A model generated the notes under the pieces. It was not told where the DNA came from. It searched no databases and saw only the letters and a program-made list of their open reading frames with translations. The position numbers were made by a program, and so were the translations under genes. Positions 56,101 through 64,000 of a stretch of 64,000 nucleotides of DNA are shown here, piece after piece (positions within the stretch are counted from its first letter, which is position 1; every line of letters begins with the position of its first letter). The stretch comes from Mariprofundus sp. Its GTDB lineage: Bacteria; Pseudomonadota; Zetaproteobacteria; Mariprofundales; Mariprofundaceae. The stretch is from positions 1 through 64,000 of the forward strand of contig JAJFLH010000006.1 in the NCBI GenBank assembly GCA_021772775.1. Reading direction: 5' to 3'.

Positions 56101-56986
56101 TGGAGTGTTGATCGAGTGCGAATTTTTGGTATTCCAGTTCAGAAACAGCCTCTTCGAGCTCGCTGGCGGCGCGACGCAGGCGATACATGACATATGCAGC
56201 ATAAAATAACAGCAGCACTGCCAGCATGCTCATTAACAGCATGACATTATCGGTATGATGTACATTTTCAGCATGTCTGCCCTGTTGTAAGTGTTCGATA
56301 TCTTCAACCAATTGTACGGTAGGCTGACGCAATATTGTTCGGGCAAGCATATGAAGCTCGTCTGTTTTACTCAGGATGATATCAATATGGCTGAAGATAT
56401 TATCCAGCTTGTCCATGCTCTTTGAATGCAGATTCTGTTGTTTAAAAGCAGTGATCATGGCATTGATATGTTGCCGTAGCCGCTGTGATGGTTTGGTGAT
56501 GTAGATATAAACATCTGAGGTTAAATCATATAATTTCGCCCGTATTTCAATGCTCAATTTAGGTGCCGTCTGTTCGACAGCGATAGGTAAATAACCTTGT
56601 GAATTGCGTAAAATGGAGTGATCCGCTTTAAATTGTTCGATGGATAAAATTTTCTGTTTTAATTGTAAGAACAGTCTGTTTGCCCCTGTCTCAAGCGATT
56701 CTCTGGCCTCTTCGGACATGCTGGATTGTAGCTTGCTTAGTTCTTCCTGCTGCTTGTTCAGACGATTGGTGATATCTACCATGGAGTCAAAGTTACGCAG
56801 CATGCCACTTCCCGCTAACAGCATATGTTCATTCATACGCACATCTTGATCTTTGAGCTGTGTCAGCACATTGGTCAGATGTTCATATTGCTTCATATCA
56901 ACGCGTTGAGATTGTGGTCCGAAAAGAAACATGAGCAATAGGGCTGAAAGCAATATTGCCAATGTCGGTATTGTGTATGTTTTCAT
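53105..56986 (-). CDS. Hybrid sensor histidine kinase with PAS, two receiver and HPt domains
   Basis: A 1293-residue membrane kinase. Helix 1 lies at 5-22, followed by a periplasmic helical sensor (about 30-245) with FKADHSILRNSQGYLP, which resembles DAHL-type sensors. Helix 2 lies at 247-268. PAS-like regions follow at about 295-400, 410-500 and 515-625. The HisKA phospho-acceptor is His654 in VSHEIRTPMNG, then a full HATPase (NLVDNAVKF, GTGLGLAISKKI). Two receivers follow (LNILVVDDD, then LLAEDNPVNQ with MDCQMPIMDG), and a C-terminal HPt with HDLKGASANIG. All phosphorelay residues appear present. It is the likely controller of the two downstream regulators. Coupled by 4-base overlaps to both flanking genes. 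Confidence 0.96.
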   Translation of the reverse strand: MKTYTIPTLAILLSALLLMFLFGPQSQRVDMKQYEHLTNVLTQLKDQDVRMNEHMLLAGSGMLRNFDSMVDITNRLNKQQEELSKLQSSMSEEARESLETGANRLFLQLKQKILSIEQFKADHSILRNSQGYLPIAVEQTAPKLSIEIRAKLYDLTSDVYIYITKPSQRLRQHINAMITAFKQQNLHSKSMDKLDNIFSHIDIILSKTDELHMLARTILRQPTVQLVEDIEHLQQGRHAENVHHTDNVMLLMSMLAVLLLFYAAYVMYRLRRAASELEEAVSELEYQKFALDQHSIVAATDRTGRITYANDKFCEISQYSREELLGQDHRLLNSGYHPRSFFKEMWQTIGKGKAWHQEVKNRKKDGSFYWVDTSIIPFMGQHGKVERYIAIRTDITQRKEEEARSASLARFSSENPAPVMRINHHGELSYANAASKYILDALEISIHEKLPSEMLQECMIVLTDKQNRSSELVAANKVFELTYASLPGTDDVNLYARDITEIKDSIEAIETSEKRIRQVMDTALDGMIMVDSHAKITYWNPQAEKIFGRSAEEMIGTSGLYQLFPKDQMIMVQKQFSSVLNQRIEIVARHKDGFDVPIELSVMMIKTKGVFDYFSITIHDVSERINSEKALKEARDQALESSKMKSMFLSTVSHEIRTPMNGIIGMTDLLLDTPLNAEQREFTRTIHASSDALLMIINDILDFSKVEAGHLDIEQAAFSLHSMVEGAVGVVAIKANDKGIALNLFIDPTIPAALIGDTGRLRQVILNLVDNAVKFTEQGEVNIRIMCQEKIDDHIKVSFFVRDTGIGLSPDAQKRLFQPFVQADGTTTRKYGGTGLGLAISKKIIQLMGGDIQLHSELGKGSEFSFALEFEASEDLELINAGYNVENLAGLNILVVDDDANACFILDHYLSHWDIEVTSTESSAAGLEALELAAANNKPFDLMIIDHHMPNQTGLEMAEYIRQQSAYTETPMILHTGHDHFGLKQKALDVGFNSLLPKPINMSHLFDCLAQALRLDSVEENSITATQPLPDETLDAQSGIHVLLAEDNPVNQKVAQTHLSKLGCIVHTVENGQEAVHTAMAADIYDIIFMDCQMPIMDGLEATRHIRAYEKEHGGSRIIIAMTANAMKGDREICLQAGMNDYMSKPVSREKISEAINRNLIDSSEESSLRHGSDDREAHASYINLDQLKDLFGDDDEAIAEILQLFQHSMQQLLMEKMPLALRLQDALSMKQLAHDLKGASANIGGDDVASICAQIEELAEAEQWDSIEAKVAHLHEAYEQLKGICSNLGAQA

Positions 56987-57963
56987 TCAGCGGCTTCCTG
57001 ATGAAGTTTACCCACTAAAGAGTCTAGAAATGAGATTATTAGCTTGATATCCTGATCTGATATGGGGCGACCCAACTGGTATTTGGCCATCACACGAATG
57101 GCATCGGGCAAGGTTTTGACTGAGCCATCGTGGAAGTAAGGCGCTGTCAGTGTTACCAGCCGTAAGCTTGGAACCTTAAATTTCTGTTTGTCAGCAGCGG
57201 TATTGGTTACAGCAAAACGGCCAAGGTCAGCATCTGTGATATTGCCTCTATCTTTAAAGTAATCACCGAACACACCTAGTTTTTGGAACATATTACCGCC
57301 GACATTGGCACCTTGATGGCATGAAATGCAGCCATAAGACTGAAACAGTTGGAAACCTTTTTTTGCATCGTCGCTGATAGCATCTGCATTGCCATTTACG
57401 AAACGGTCAAAGGGGGAGTCTACGGTTACCAATGAGCGTTCAAATGTGGCGATTGCATCTTTGATTTGCTTGGCTGTAATACCCTCTTCGCCATAGATGC
57501 TGGCGAAGCTCTGAATATAAAGTTGGTCAGTCGATAATTTCTTTATGATTTGACCCCAATTGGAGGCCATCTCAACAGGGTTATGTGTAGGACCATCGAT
57601 CTGATCTTCCAGGCTTGCTGCGCGTCCATCCCAGAACTGGGCGAGATTGTAACCGGCATTGTATACCGTTGGCGTGTTGACGCCGCCTTCACCGCCATTG
57701 ACGCCAAACGAATGAGGCAAGTTATCGGTGCCGCCGCCTGATTCCAGATTATGGCAATGGGCACAACTGATTGAATCATCGCCGGATAGGCGATTGTCAT
57801 GAAACAGTTTATCACCCAGCTTAATCTTCTCAGGGTTGAGGCCCTCAGGCATCAGCAATGGGGCTATAGGGGTTTCGTAATCGTTCATGCCATTGGCTAG
57901 TGCTGAATTGCTCATGTTCAAGAATAAGAGGCAACAACTGAGGTATAGGCTAAAAAATTTCAT
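56983..57963 (-). CDS. MauG/CcpA-type dihaem cytochrome c peroxidase
   Basis: A 326-residue exported protein with a signal peptide (ends SNSALA) and two haem c motifs, CAHCH (67-71) and CISCH (212-216). MauG-family landmarks LGDKLFHDNRLSGDDSISC, TPTVYNAGYN, FWDGRAASLEDQ and APYFHDGS (a haem ligand side) are present. It would reduce hydrogen peroxide in the periplasm, or act as a MauG-type oxidase. It overlaps the kinase gene by 4 bases. A small Cys/His-rich reading frame and a palindrome lie upstream. Confidence 0.93.
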   Translation of the reverse strand: MKFFSLYLSCCLLFLNMSNSALANGMNDYETPIAPLLMPEGLNPEKIKLGDKLFHDNRLSGDDSISCAHCHNLESGGGTDNLPHSFGVNGGEGGVNTPTVYNAGYNLAQFWDGRAASLEDQIDGPTHNPVEMASNWGQIIKKLSTDQLYIQSFASIYGEEGITAKQIKDAIATFERSLVTVDSPFDRFVNGNADAISDDAKKGFQLFQSYGCISCHQGANVGGNMFQKLGVFGDYFKDRGNITDADLGRFAVTNTAADKQKFKVPSLRLVTLTAPYFHDGSVKTLPDAIRVMAKYQLGRPISDQDIKLIISFLDSLVGKLHQEAAE

Positions 57964-58035
57964 CTAAGCGAGCTCCCTGATAGGAAAGGATAGTGTGATT
58001 GAGAGAGCTGAGGGTTGGATAATGACGATGCCATA

Positions 58036-58179
58036 TTATTGCAGCCCTGTTCGGCAGTGGACTGCAGGGCAATGATGGTCACATTTGTTATCGGAAAAAT
58101 TCTGTTGCGAACAGAGCTCTGCTGCGAATACAGAGGCTGTTTGTATCACAAGCTGAAGACTATTTGTGGCTGGCATCAT
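58036..58179 (-). CDS. Small Cys/His-rich protein upstream of peroxidase
   Basis: A 47-codon frame that is easily missed. GGAGG lies 3 bases before the first ATG (58179) and 6 before a second at 58176, a strong ribosome site. The N-terminus is mildly hydrophobic (LQLVIQTASVFAAELC) and the C-terminal half holds CDHHCPAVHC, a plausible metal-binding knot. It reads into the leader of the peroxidase gene 72 bases downstream. Coding status is an inference from ribosome site, motif and position; no family recognised. Confidence 0.45.
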   Translation of the reverse strand: MMPATNSLQLVIQTASVFAAELCSQQNFSDNKCDHHCPAVHCRTGLQ

Positions 58180-58186
58180 GCGCCTC

Positions 58187-58212
58187 CTATTAACTCAATA
58201 ACGAGTTAATAG
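58187..58212. promoter_or_regulatory. Perfect 10-bp inverted repeat before the peroxidase operon
   Basis: CTATTAACTC (58187-58196) and GAGTTAATAG (58203-58212) are perfect arms separated by six bases. It lies just upstream of the ribosome site of the small Cys/His-rich frame, facing the peroxidase-kinase operon, and about 45 bases after leuD. A dimeric repressor operator is the natural reading; an RNA hairpin is the alternative. Confidence 0.55.
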
Positions 58213-58255
58213 AAGCAAAGCACATGCCACTCTGTTTATGCTGGTGGTCGTTGTA

Positions 58256-58891
58256 TTAAAATAACCAGGGAGCCTGCTTTATACGGCTCTGTTCGTAGTT
58301 GCGAATGTTATCCGATTGAGTCAATGTCAAACCAATATCATCGAGTCCGTTTAGCAGGCAATGTTTACGGAAATCATCAACCTCAAAAGAGAGGCTTTTA
58401 CCAGATGGCAAACTTACGGTCTGGGCGATCAAATCAATATTTAGCGAAAAACCTTCGGTTGTCGCACAAGCATCAAATAGCGTATCCATCTGACTGTCAT
58501 TCAGAACAATGGGAAGAATGCCATTTTTGAAGCAGTTGTTGTAAAATATGTCGGCAAAGCTTGGGGCAATGACGCAGCTAAAGCCGTAATCAAGGATTGC
58601 CCAGGGTGCGTGTTCACGAGATGAACCACAGCCGAAGTTTTCACGTGTGATTAGAATTTCAGCGCCCTGGAAACGTGGCTGATTAAGCACAAAATCATTC
58701 CGTTTGGGGCGATGGGTGCAATCCATTTCAGGTTCACCATGATCTTCATAACGCCATTCATCAAACAGGAATGGACCGTAACCGGTGCGTTTGATGGATT
58801 TGAGAAACTGTTTTGGAATAATCGCATCAGTATCAACATTGGCGCGATCCATTGGCGCAACTAAGCCGTTTAAAGTTGTAAATGCTTGCAT
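58256..58891 (-). CDS. leuD: 3-isopropylmalate dehydratase small subunit
   Basis: A 211-residue Leu[29 protein letters not shown] and [39 protein letters not shown] are family blocks. Works with LeuC in leucine synthesis. 9 bases after leuC. No leuB or leuA here. Confidence 0.97.
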   Translation of the reverse strand: MQAFTTLNGLVAPMDRANVDTDAIIPKQFLKSIKRTGYGPFLFDEWRYEDHGEPEMDCTHRPKRNDFVLNQPRFQGAEILITRENFGCGSSREHAPWAILDYGFSCVIAPSFADIFYNNCFKNGILPIVLNDSQMDTLFDACATTEGFSLNIDLIAQTVSLPSGKSLSFEVDDFRKHCLLNGLDDIGLTLTQSDNIRNYEQSRIKQAPWLF

Positions 58892-58900
58892 GGTATACTC

Positions 58901-60304
58901 CTAGACCCAATCTCTGATATCAACAAAATGGCCGGCAATTGCAGCGGCTGCAGCCATAGCAGGGCTGACCAGATGCGTGCGCCCACCCATACCCTGGCGG
59001 CCTTCAAAATTACGATTGGAGGTAGAGGCACAGCGCTCGCCCGGCTCCAGTCGATCGGCATTCATAGCCAGGCACATTGAGCAGCCCGGATCACGCCATT
59101 CAAAACCTGCCTGACGGAAGATCTCATCGAGACCCTCTTCTTCAGCCTGCTGTTTTACCAAGCCTGATCCGGGTACTGCCATGGCTAGTTTTACATTTGC
59201 AGCGACGCTTTTTCCTTTCACCATGGCGGCTGCTTCGCGAAAATCTTCGATGCGACCATTGGTGCAGGAGCCGATGAATACTTTATCAATATTGATCTCT
59301 TGCAAAGGTGTACCAGCCTTCAGATCCATATAAGCCAGAGCTCTGTTCCAGCCCTCCTGTTGTACATCATCTTTCGCGTCGCTCGGGTTTGGAATGGATG
59401 CGGTGATTGGCAATACCATTTCAGGACTCGTGCCCCAACTTAGTTGTGGCGCAATATCTTCGGCTTTAAATAACAGCTCTTTATCAAACTCTGCGTCAGC
59501 ATCGGAGTGTAACTCTGACCATGCAGCTTTGGCACTGTCCCAGTCGTTAGCTTTTGGTGCATAAGGACGTCCTTTGACGTATGCAATGGTGACATCATCG
59601 ACGCCAATCATGCCGCAACGGGCACCGGCTTCAATGGTCATATTGCATAGACTCATACGTCCTTCCATGGAGAGTGCACGAACAGCGCTGCCAGCAAATT
59701 CAATGGCGAAACCTGTGCCACCGGCGGTCCCGATTTCACCAATAATATAAAGTGCCACGTCTTTGCCTGTCATGCTGGTAGGCAGTGTACCTTCGACGCG
59801 AATACGCATGGTCTTTGGCTTTTTTTGAATCAGACACTGGGAGGCTAAAACATGTTCTACTTCAGAGGTTCCGATACCCATGGCAATTGCACCAAAAGCA
59901 CCATGGGTGGAGGTGTGCGAATCGCCACAAACCACGGTCATGCCCGGTAAAATCAATCCCTGCTCTGGCCCCATAACATGTACTACGCCCTGACGAATAT
60001 CATCCAAAGCAAATTCAGTGATACCAAACTCTGCGCAATTGGCATCCAAGGCTTCTACCTGTGCGCGTGATACAGGGTCAGTGATGCCTTGATCACGATT
60101 GTTGGTAGGTACATTGTGATCGGGTGTCGCTACCGATGCATTGATGCGCCATGGCTTGCGCCCTGCCATGCGTAAACCTTCAAATGCCTGTGGGCTGGTA
60201 ACTTCATGAACCAGCTGGCGGTCAATATAAAGTAGCATAGAGCCATCGTCGTTTTCAGACACGACATGCTGATCCCACACTTTTTCAAATAACGTTTTTG
60301 CCAT
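58901..60304 (-). CDS. leuC: 3-isopropylmalate dehydratase large subunit
   Basis: A 467-residue Fe-S hydratase-lyase. [16 protein letters not shown] and GCSMCLAMN carry [4Fe-4S] ligands, with [30 protein letters not shown] choose the second of two adjacent ATGs (60304), with GGGAG six bases upstream; the first, 60307, has only three. Pairs with leuD. The gap to the divergent dcd is 166 bases. Confidence 0.97.
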   Translation of the reverse strand: MAKTLFEKVWDQHVVSENDDGSMLLYIDRQLVHEVTSPQAFEGLRMAGRKPWRINASVATPDHNVPTNNRDQGITDPVSRAQVEALDANCAEFGITEFALDDIRQGVVHVMGPEQGLILPGMTVVCGDSHTSTHGAFGAIAMGIGTSEVEHVLASQCLIQKKPKTMRIRVEGTLPTSMTGKDVALYIIGEIGTAGGTGFAIEFAGSAVRALSMEGRMSLCNMTIEAGARCGMIGVDDVTIAYVKGRPYAPKANDWDSAKAAWSELHSDADAEFDKELLFKAEDIAPQLSWGTSPEMVLPITASIPNPSDAKDDVQQEGWNRALAYMDLKAGTPLQEINIDKVFIGSCTNGRIEDFREAAAMVKGKSVAANVKLAMAVPGSGLVKQQAEEEGLDEIFRQAGFEWRDPGCSMCLAMNADRLEPGERCASTSNRNFEGRQGMGGRTHLVSPAMAAAAAIAGHFVDIRDWV

Positions 60305-60470
60305 CATAAACTCCCACGCTTACCCATTAAAGGCGGGCAGTGTAGCGATATTAGTGTTGTGAGGCGAATTTATGCGAAGGCGAGAATCAAAGCGGATGAT
60401 AGATTCGAGCCAATTGCTTTTGAAATCTTCACAGTTATGCTGCGCAATCACAGTTCTAATGGAGGCAAAG

Positions 60471-61040
60471 ATGTCCATCAAATCAGATAAATGGATTCGC
60501 AAAATGGCGCAGGAACAGGGGATGATTGAGCCATTTGTCGATGGCCAGGTTAAAAAGCGGGAAGATGGCACTGGCATTGTCTCCTATGGTCTCTCTTCTT
60601 ATGGCTACGATGTGCGGTGCTCGGATGAGTTTAAGGTTTTCACCAATATCAATTCGGCCGTGGTTGATCCGAAAGATTTTTGCCCGAGTTCTTTTGTCGA
60701 TATTCAGTCGGATGTCTGCATCATTCCGCCCAACTCATTTGCACTGGCGCGTACGGTGGAATACATGCGTATCCCTCGCTCAGTGCTGACTATCTGTCTG
60801 GGCAAATCGACCTATGCACGCTGTGGTATTATCGTCAATGTCACGCCGCTTGAGCCCGAATGGGAAGGTCATGTGACGCTGGAGTTTTCCAATACGACGC
60901 CATTGCCAGCCAAGATTTATGCCAATGAAGGTGTGGCTCAGTTTCTGTTTTTAGAGTCTGATGAAGAGTGTGAAACCTCCTATAAAGATAAAGCCGGTAA
61001 ATATCAGGGACAAACGGGCGTGACCGTTCCGAGGTTATAA
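60471..61040 (+). CDS. dcd: dCTP deaminase
   Basis: A 189-residue enzyme that turns dCTP into dUTP, the precursor for ThyA via d[69 protein letters not shown] are family motifs. Start ATG 60471, GGAGG five bases before; the open frame to 60372 is not used. Confidence 0.96.
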   Translation: MSIKSDKWIRKMAQEQGMIEPFVDGQVKKREDGTGIVSYGLSSYGYDVRCSDEFKVFTNINSAVVDPKDFCPSSFVDIQSDVCIIPPNSFALARTVEYMRIPRSVLTICLGKSTYARCGIIVNVTPLEPEWEGHVTLEFSNTTPLPAKIYANEGVAQFLFLESDEECETSYKDKAGKYQGQTGVTVPRL

Positions 61041-61042
61041 AT

Positions 61043-61918
61043 ATGAAATTATCTGAAATACTCTCTCAGGCAGACAAGCCACTTATCTCTTGTGAATTCT
61101 TCCCTCCCAAAACAGATAAGGGTGAAGAGAATCTATGGAACTGTTTGGATGAATTAAGAAGCATCGATCCAGCTTACATTTCGGTCACCTATGGTGCCGG
61201 TGGCACAACACAGGGGCGTACCAAAGGTATTGTGACCCGTATCAAAGAAGAGACGGGGCTCTCTCCAGTAGCGCATTTAACTTGTGTTGGTGCCAGCAAA
61301 GGTGATTTGGCGGAGCTTCTGGCAGAATATCGTGCTGCCGGCATCCAGAATATTCTGGCCCTACGTGGTGATGCGCCGGAAGGTATGGATCGTTTTGAAG
61401 CAGCAGACGGTGGTTTTTCCTACGCTACTGATCTGATTGCCTTTTTACGTACACAGGGTGATTTTTCAATTGCCTGTGCGACTTATCCGGAAGGGCACCC
61501 TGAGTCCAAGGGTGGTGTGGCTGATGATATTCGATATCTGAAAATGAAACAGGATAATGGTGCTGACTGTGCTGTGACCCAGTACTTTTTTGATAACGAT
61601 GCATTTTTTAGATTCCGTGATGCGACAGAAAAAGCCGGTGTGACGATTCCGATTGTGCCGGGCATTATGCCAGTCGGTAATTTTGAGCAAATTGTGCGTT
61701 TCTCTAATATGTGTGGCGCAACGATACCAGCCTGGATGCATGAACAGATGGAGCCGATTAAAGGCGATCTGAAGGCTGTGCAGGCACTCGGTATTGAGCT
61801 GGCGGTGAAGCAGTGTCGTGAGCTGTTAGAGGCTGACGCACCTGGTTTGCATTTTTATACCCTGAACAAATCAGCCGCGACCATCGCTATTCGCAATCAG
61901 TTAGTCGACCTTCTTTAA
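61043..61918 (+). CDS. metF: Methylenetetrahydrofolate reductase
   Basis: A 291-residue flavin enzyme that makes 5-methyl-THF for methionine. CEFFPPKTDKGEENLW, VTYGAGGTTQGRTK, HLTCVGAS and ILALRGDAPEG are signatures. CDS begins two bases after dcd, so they are probably cotranscribed. Confidence 0.96.
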   Translation: MKLSEILSQADKPLISCEFFPPKTDKGEENLWNCLDELRSIDPAYISVTYGAGGTTQGRTKGIVTRIKEETGLSPVAHLTCVGASKGDLAELLAEYRAAGIQNILALRGDAPEGMDRFEAADGGFSYATDLIAFLRTQGDFSIACATYPEGHPESKGGVADDIRYLKMKQDNGADCAVTQYFFDNDAFFRFRDATEKAGVTIPIVPGIMPVGNFEQIVRFSNMCGATIPAWMHEQMEPIKGDLKAVQALGIELAVKQCRELLEADAPGLHFYTLNKSAATIAIRNQLVDLL

Positions 61919-61933
61919 GGCCTGATTGAAGAG

Positions 61934-62881
61934 ATGATGTTCTGGCGGTTTTTGTCCCGTAATATGGCCGCCTTAACGCTGTTTGGTGCAGTGGCGGCAT
62001 TTTTGTATCCGCCACTATTTTTGATTTTTAAAGATTATTTTCTCGGCTGTTTTGCAGCCACCATGTTTGCGCTTGGTGTTGTCTTAAAACCGACCGAAGC
62101 GCGTTCTGCTTTATCACGCCCGTCCCAAATCGCTCTGGGTGTGCTCTGCCAGTTTTCGATTATGCCATTGCTGGGTTTTACAGCGGCATCTATCGCGGTA
62201 TGGCAAGGTGTCTCTCCTGCCATTGCTTTGGGATTCATCATCGTAGGCTGTGCACCGGGAGCGATGGCAAGTAATGTCATCACTTATTTAGCGGGCGGCG
62301 CAGTCGCCTTCTCCATTGCTATGACCATGCTTGCGACCACGCTGTCTCCGCTACTGACGCCTGCACTGGTTGAGTTCTTTGGCAGTGCATATATGGATAT
62401 TCCATTCTGGCCTATGATGCAGACGATTGTGCTGACTGTGGTATTGCCTCTGATGTTTGGCATGTTACTGCGCACCCGCCTTGGTAACCATATCGCACAA
62501 GCAGAGCAGATTGCGCCGGGTATTGCTGCTATCGCCATTATTATTATTTGTAGTTATGCGGTAGCAGCGAATCATGATCGTATTGCAGATACACCAGCTC
62601 TGGTTATCGGTCTTGTAATTCTTCTGAATGCTTTGGGTTATGGGCTTGGCTGGTTAGCCGGTGTACTATTCCGTTTTGATTTCACCTACAAAATCACCCT
62701 GGCTATTGAAATTGGTATGCAGAATGCGGGTCTAGGTGTGGCATTGGCATTGAAACATTTTCAACCTGAAACGGCGCTGCCCGGTGCATTGTTCGCGGTT
62801 TGGTGCATCATTACTGCTGCAGGCATGACCCGTTATTTGCGCCATAGAGCCAGAGATGAGGCCGCGTCAGCTCAACACTGA
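61934..62881 (+). CDS. Bile acid:sodium symporter-family transporter
   Basis: A 315-residue membrane protein with about ten helices of the BASS fold. Conserved stretches are FIIVGCAPGAMASNVITYLAGG and ALAIEIGMQNAGLGVALA (reading TLAIEIGMQNAG here), which form the crossover region. The substrate of bacterial members is uncertain; organic acids and pantothenate-like compounds are known for relatives. The gene starts 15 bases after metF. Confidence 0.85.
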   Translation: MMFWRFLSRNMAALTLFGAVAAFLYPPLFLIFKDYFLGCFAATMFALGVVLKPTEARSALSRPSQIALGVLCQFSIMPLLGFTAASIAVWQGVSPAIALGFIIVGCAPGAMASNVITYLAGGAVAFSIAMTMLATTLSPLLTPALVEFFGSAYMDIPFWPMMQTIVLTVVLPLMFGMLLRTRLGNHIAQAEQIAPGIAAIAIIIICSYAVAANHDRIADTPALVIGLVILLNALGYGLGWLAGVLFRFDFTYKITLAIEIGMQNAGLGVALALKHFQPETALPGALFAVWCIITAAGMTRYLRHRARDEAASAQH

Positions 62882-62924
62882 GTTTTATTCTTTGTTCGAG
62901 TGAAAGTCAGTGACTTATATCAAG

Positions 62925-63000
62925 GCCGATGTAGCTCAGTTGGTAGAGCATCTCACTCGTAATGAGAAGGTCTCCGGTTCGATTCCGGACATCGGCTCCA
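62925..63000 (+). tRNA. tRNA-Thr (anticodon CGT)
   Basis: Acceptor GCCGATG pairs with CATCGGC. D-arm GCTC/GAGC, anticodon stem TCTCA/TGAGA with loop CTCGTAA, giving anticodon CGT, and T-arm TCCGG-TTCGATT-CCGGA. The discriminator base is T and CCA is encoded. It decodes ACG (Thr). Confidence 0.97.
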
Positions 63001-63148
63001 TATAAATCAATAACTTAGGAATATCTTGTTTAGCGCGGGTCTATTATCTGAACTTAGGTGCAATATTTCAAATGTAATTCAGAGGTGTCGTCTGCAAGGT
63101 TCATTGATGGTGATAGCATGACGCAAAAACGTTACCCGTTCCTGTTTT

Positions 63149-63280
63149 TTAACTCCAAGGGTTATAGTTAAAAGCCTTCTTATCACGCTGGTGAAGTCGG
63201 TATGCCCGGACAGCTGCAATTAGAGCAATGCCAACTGCTAAAAGCAGCACCAATATAAAGAAGATTGTTTCAATATCCAT
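63149..63280 (-). CDS. Small single-pass membrane protein
   Basis: A 43-residue frame starting MDIETIFFILVLLLAVGIAL with one membrane helix and a basic tail (RAYRLHQRDKKAFNYNPWS). I take ATG 63280; the frame opens at 63373 but the extra residues look non-coding. No strong ribosome site. Coding status and role uncertain. Confidence 0.4.
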   Translation of the reverse strand: MDIETIFFILVLLLAVGIALIAAVRAYRLHQRDKKAFNYNPWS

Positions 63281-63518
63281 GAGGCGGAGAGTAACAGAAA
63301 GGGAGCCTATAGGTGCTAGTTTTTGATCGGCCGAGGGTCTATTCTCGTTTATACATATGCTCTGGCTACTCAATTAGACCGAGTCAGTGGGATTGTATTC
63401 GCAGACTCTTGGACAAAACCTGTTCAACTTACTTGCGGAAGAGTATCTACTGTCCATTTCCACACCTTAGTTATAAGCACCTTTTACTTTTTTAAGCTGT
63501 AACTTAACAGATTAAAAT

Positions 63519-64000
63519 TTAGCGAGACCAGGTGTGGATGTTGTTTAATAACTTGCTCCAATTATTGCCCGGTGTGATCTGTCCACCGCAAACATCGTGA
63601 TTTGCACCAGTGACGGCAGAGAGGGTATTCGGTGCGCCCATTAGCGTGGCGCGAGCTAATAGGGCAAAGCTAATCGCTTCAACGGCCTGGGCGCTTATGC
63701 CGACTTCATCAGTGCTCTCTACAGTCGCGGGAGCTAACTTTTCTCTAAGCAGAGTCATCAGATGTTGGTTGCGTGCGCCACCGCCACAGATCAACCATGC
63801 TAGTTCCTGCTTGGATTCAGAAGCTTGGGGAATCAAGCTGATAGAGTCGGCAATGGCATCAGCAGTGAAACTACAAGCTGTGGCTAAACGGTCGGCATCG
63901 GAGAGCTCAGGCCAGTCGATAATTTGCTGGATGATCGTTTCGCCGAACATTTCACGGCCCGTTGATTTGGGAGGTGTGCGCGTTAGAAAAGGGTGTGCGA
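63519..64000 (-). CDS. anmK: Anhydro-N-acetylmuramic acid kinase (partial, runs off right end)
   Basis: The C-terminal ~160 residues of AnmK, which phosphorylates and opens anhydroMurNAc for recycling to MurNAc-6-P. The sequence continues in frame through the ATG at 63950 to the window edge, reading FLTRTPPKSTGRE, a block conserved in the family. DRLATACSFTADAIADSI, LAWLICGGGARNQHLM and EAISFALLARATLMGAPNTLSAVTGA follow. Pairs functionally with AmpD at 11154. Confidence 0.93.
   Translation of the reverse strand, partial: AHPFLTRTPPKSTGREMFGETIIQQIIDWPELSDADRLATACSFTADAIADSISLIPQASESKQELAWLICGGGARNQHLMTLLREKLAPATVESTDEVGISAQAVEAISFALLARATLMGAPNTLSAVTGANHDVCGGQITPGNNWSKLLNNIHTWSR

Overview
The window looks like a contiguous chromosomal segment of a Gram-negative proteobacterium. 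It carries lpxC, a complete proteobacterial-type division and cell wall (dcw) cluster, an acpP/fab cluster, MauG-type dihaem cytochrome biology and meso-diaminopimelate-type MurE. No rRNA, phage, insertion sequence or CRISPR array was seen. Three features fit an iron- or metal-rich lifestyle: a Fur-box-controlled FTR1/cupredoxin pair, c-di-AMP synthesis genes inside an otherwise proteobacterial ftsH-folP-glmM order, and a PASTA-bearing FtsI. A Zetaproteobacteria-like (Mariprofundus-like) host is my best guess, but it is an inference and I could not run a search.

Layout. 0.3-2.3 kb (minus): cupredoxin plus an FTR1 iron permease fused to a beta-barrel-like domain, behind tandem Fur boxes. 2.4-6.1 kb (plus): arsenic operon arsR-acr3-gapdh-arsJ, with a promoter/operator-like site between arsR and acr3. 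6.1-11.7 kb: mixed single genes (kinase-like protein, lipoprotein, thyA, EF-hand protein, secretin-N-like protein plus CDF transporter, ampD). 11.8-30.8 kb (minus): mraZ-rsmH-ftsL-ftsI-murE-murF-mraY-murD-ftsW-murG-murC-murB-ddl-ftsQ-ftsA-ftsZ-lpxC, mostly joined by 4-base stop/start overlaps, with three 10-bp MraZ boxes upstream and a terminator-like hairpin after lpxC.

31.1-38.8 kb (plus): yceD-rpmF-plsX-fabH-fabD-fabG-acpP-fabF, closed by a strong intrinsic terminator, then a pabB/trpE-like gene. 38.9-47.9 kb (minus): an unrecognised 747-residue protein, tilS, ftsH, folP, cdaA, cdaR, glmM. 48-51 kb (plus): a zinc/manganese-type ABC importer (znuA-znuC-znuB) and an RDD membrane protein. 51-58.2 kb (minus): a signalling block that reads, in transcription order, perfect inverted repeat, small Cys/His-rich ORF, MauG-type dihaem peroxidase, giant hybrid histidine kinase, HD-GYP regulator, GGDEF regulator, with 4-base overlaps between the four large genes. 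58.2-64 kb: leuC-leuD (minus), dcd-metF-BASS transporter (plus), tRNA-Thr(CGT), a small membrane ORF, and anmK running off the right edge.

How the genes work together. The dcw cluster makes and polymerises lipid II at the septum. AmpD and AnmK recycle anhydro-muropeptides, while GlmM supplies GlcN-1-P and sits with the c-di-AMP cyclase. The ars genes give two exit routes, arsenite by Acr3 and the 1-arseno-3-phosphoglycerate made from arsenate by the GAPDH/ArsJ pair. The most unusual parts are the FTR1-barrel fusion, the peroxidase/c-di-GMP signalling operon with its small leading ORF, the c-di-AMP insertion and the orphan 747-residue protein.
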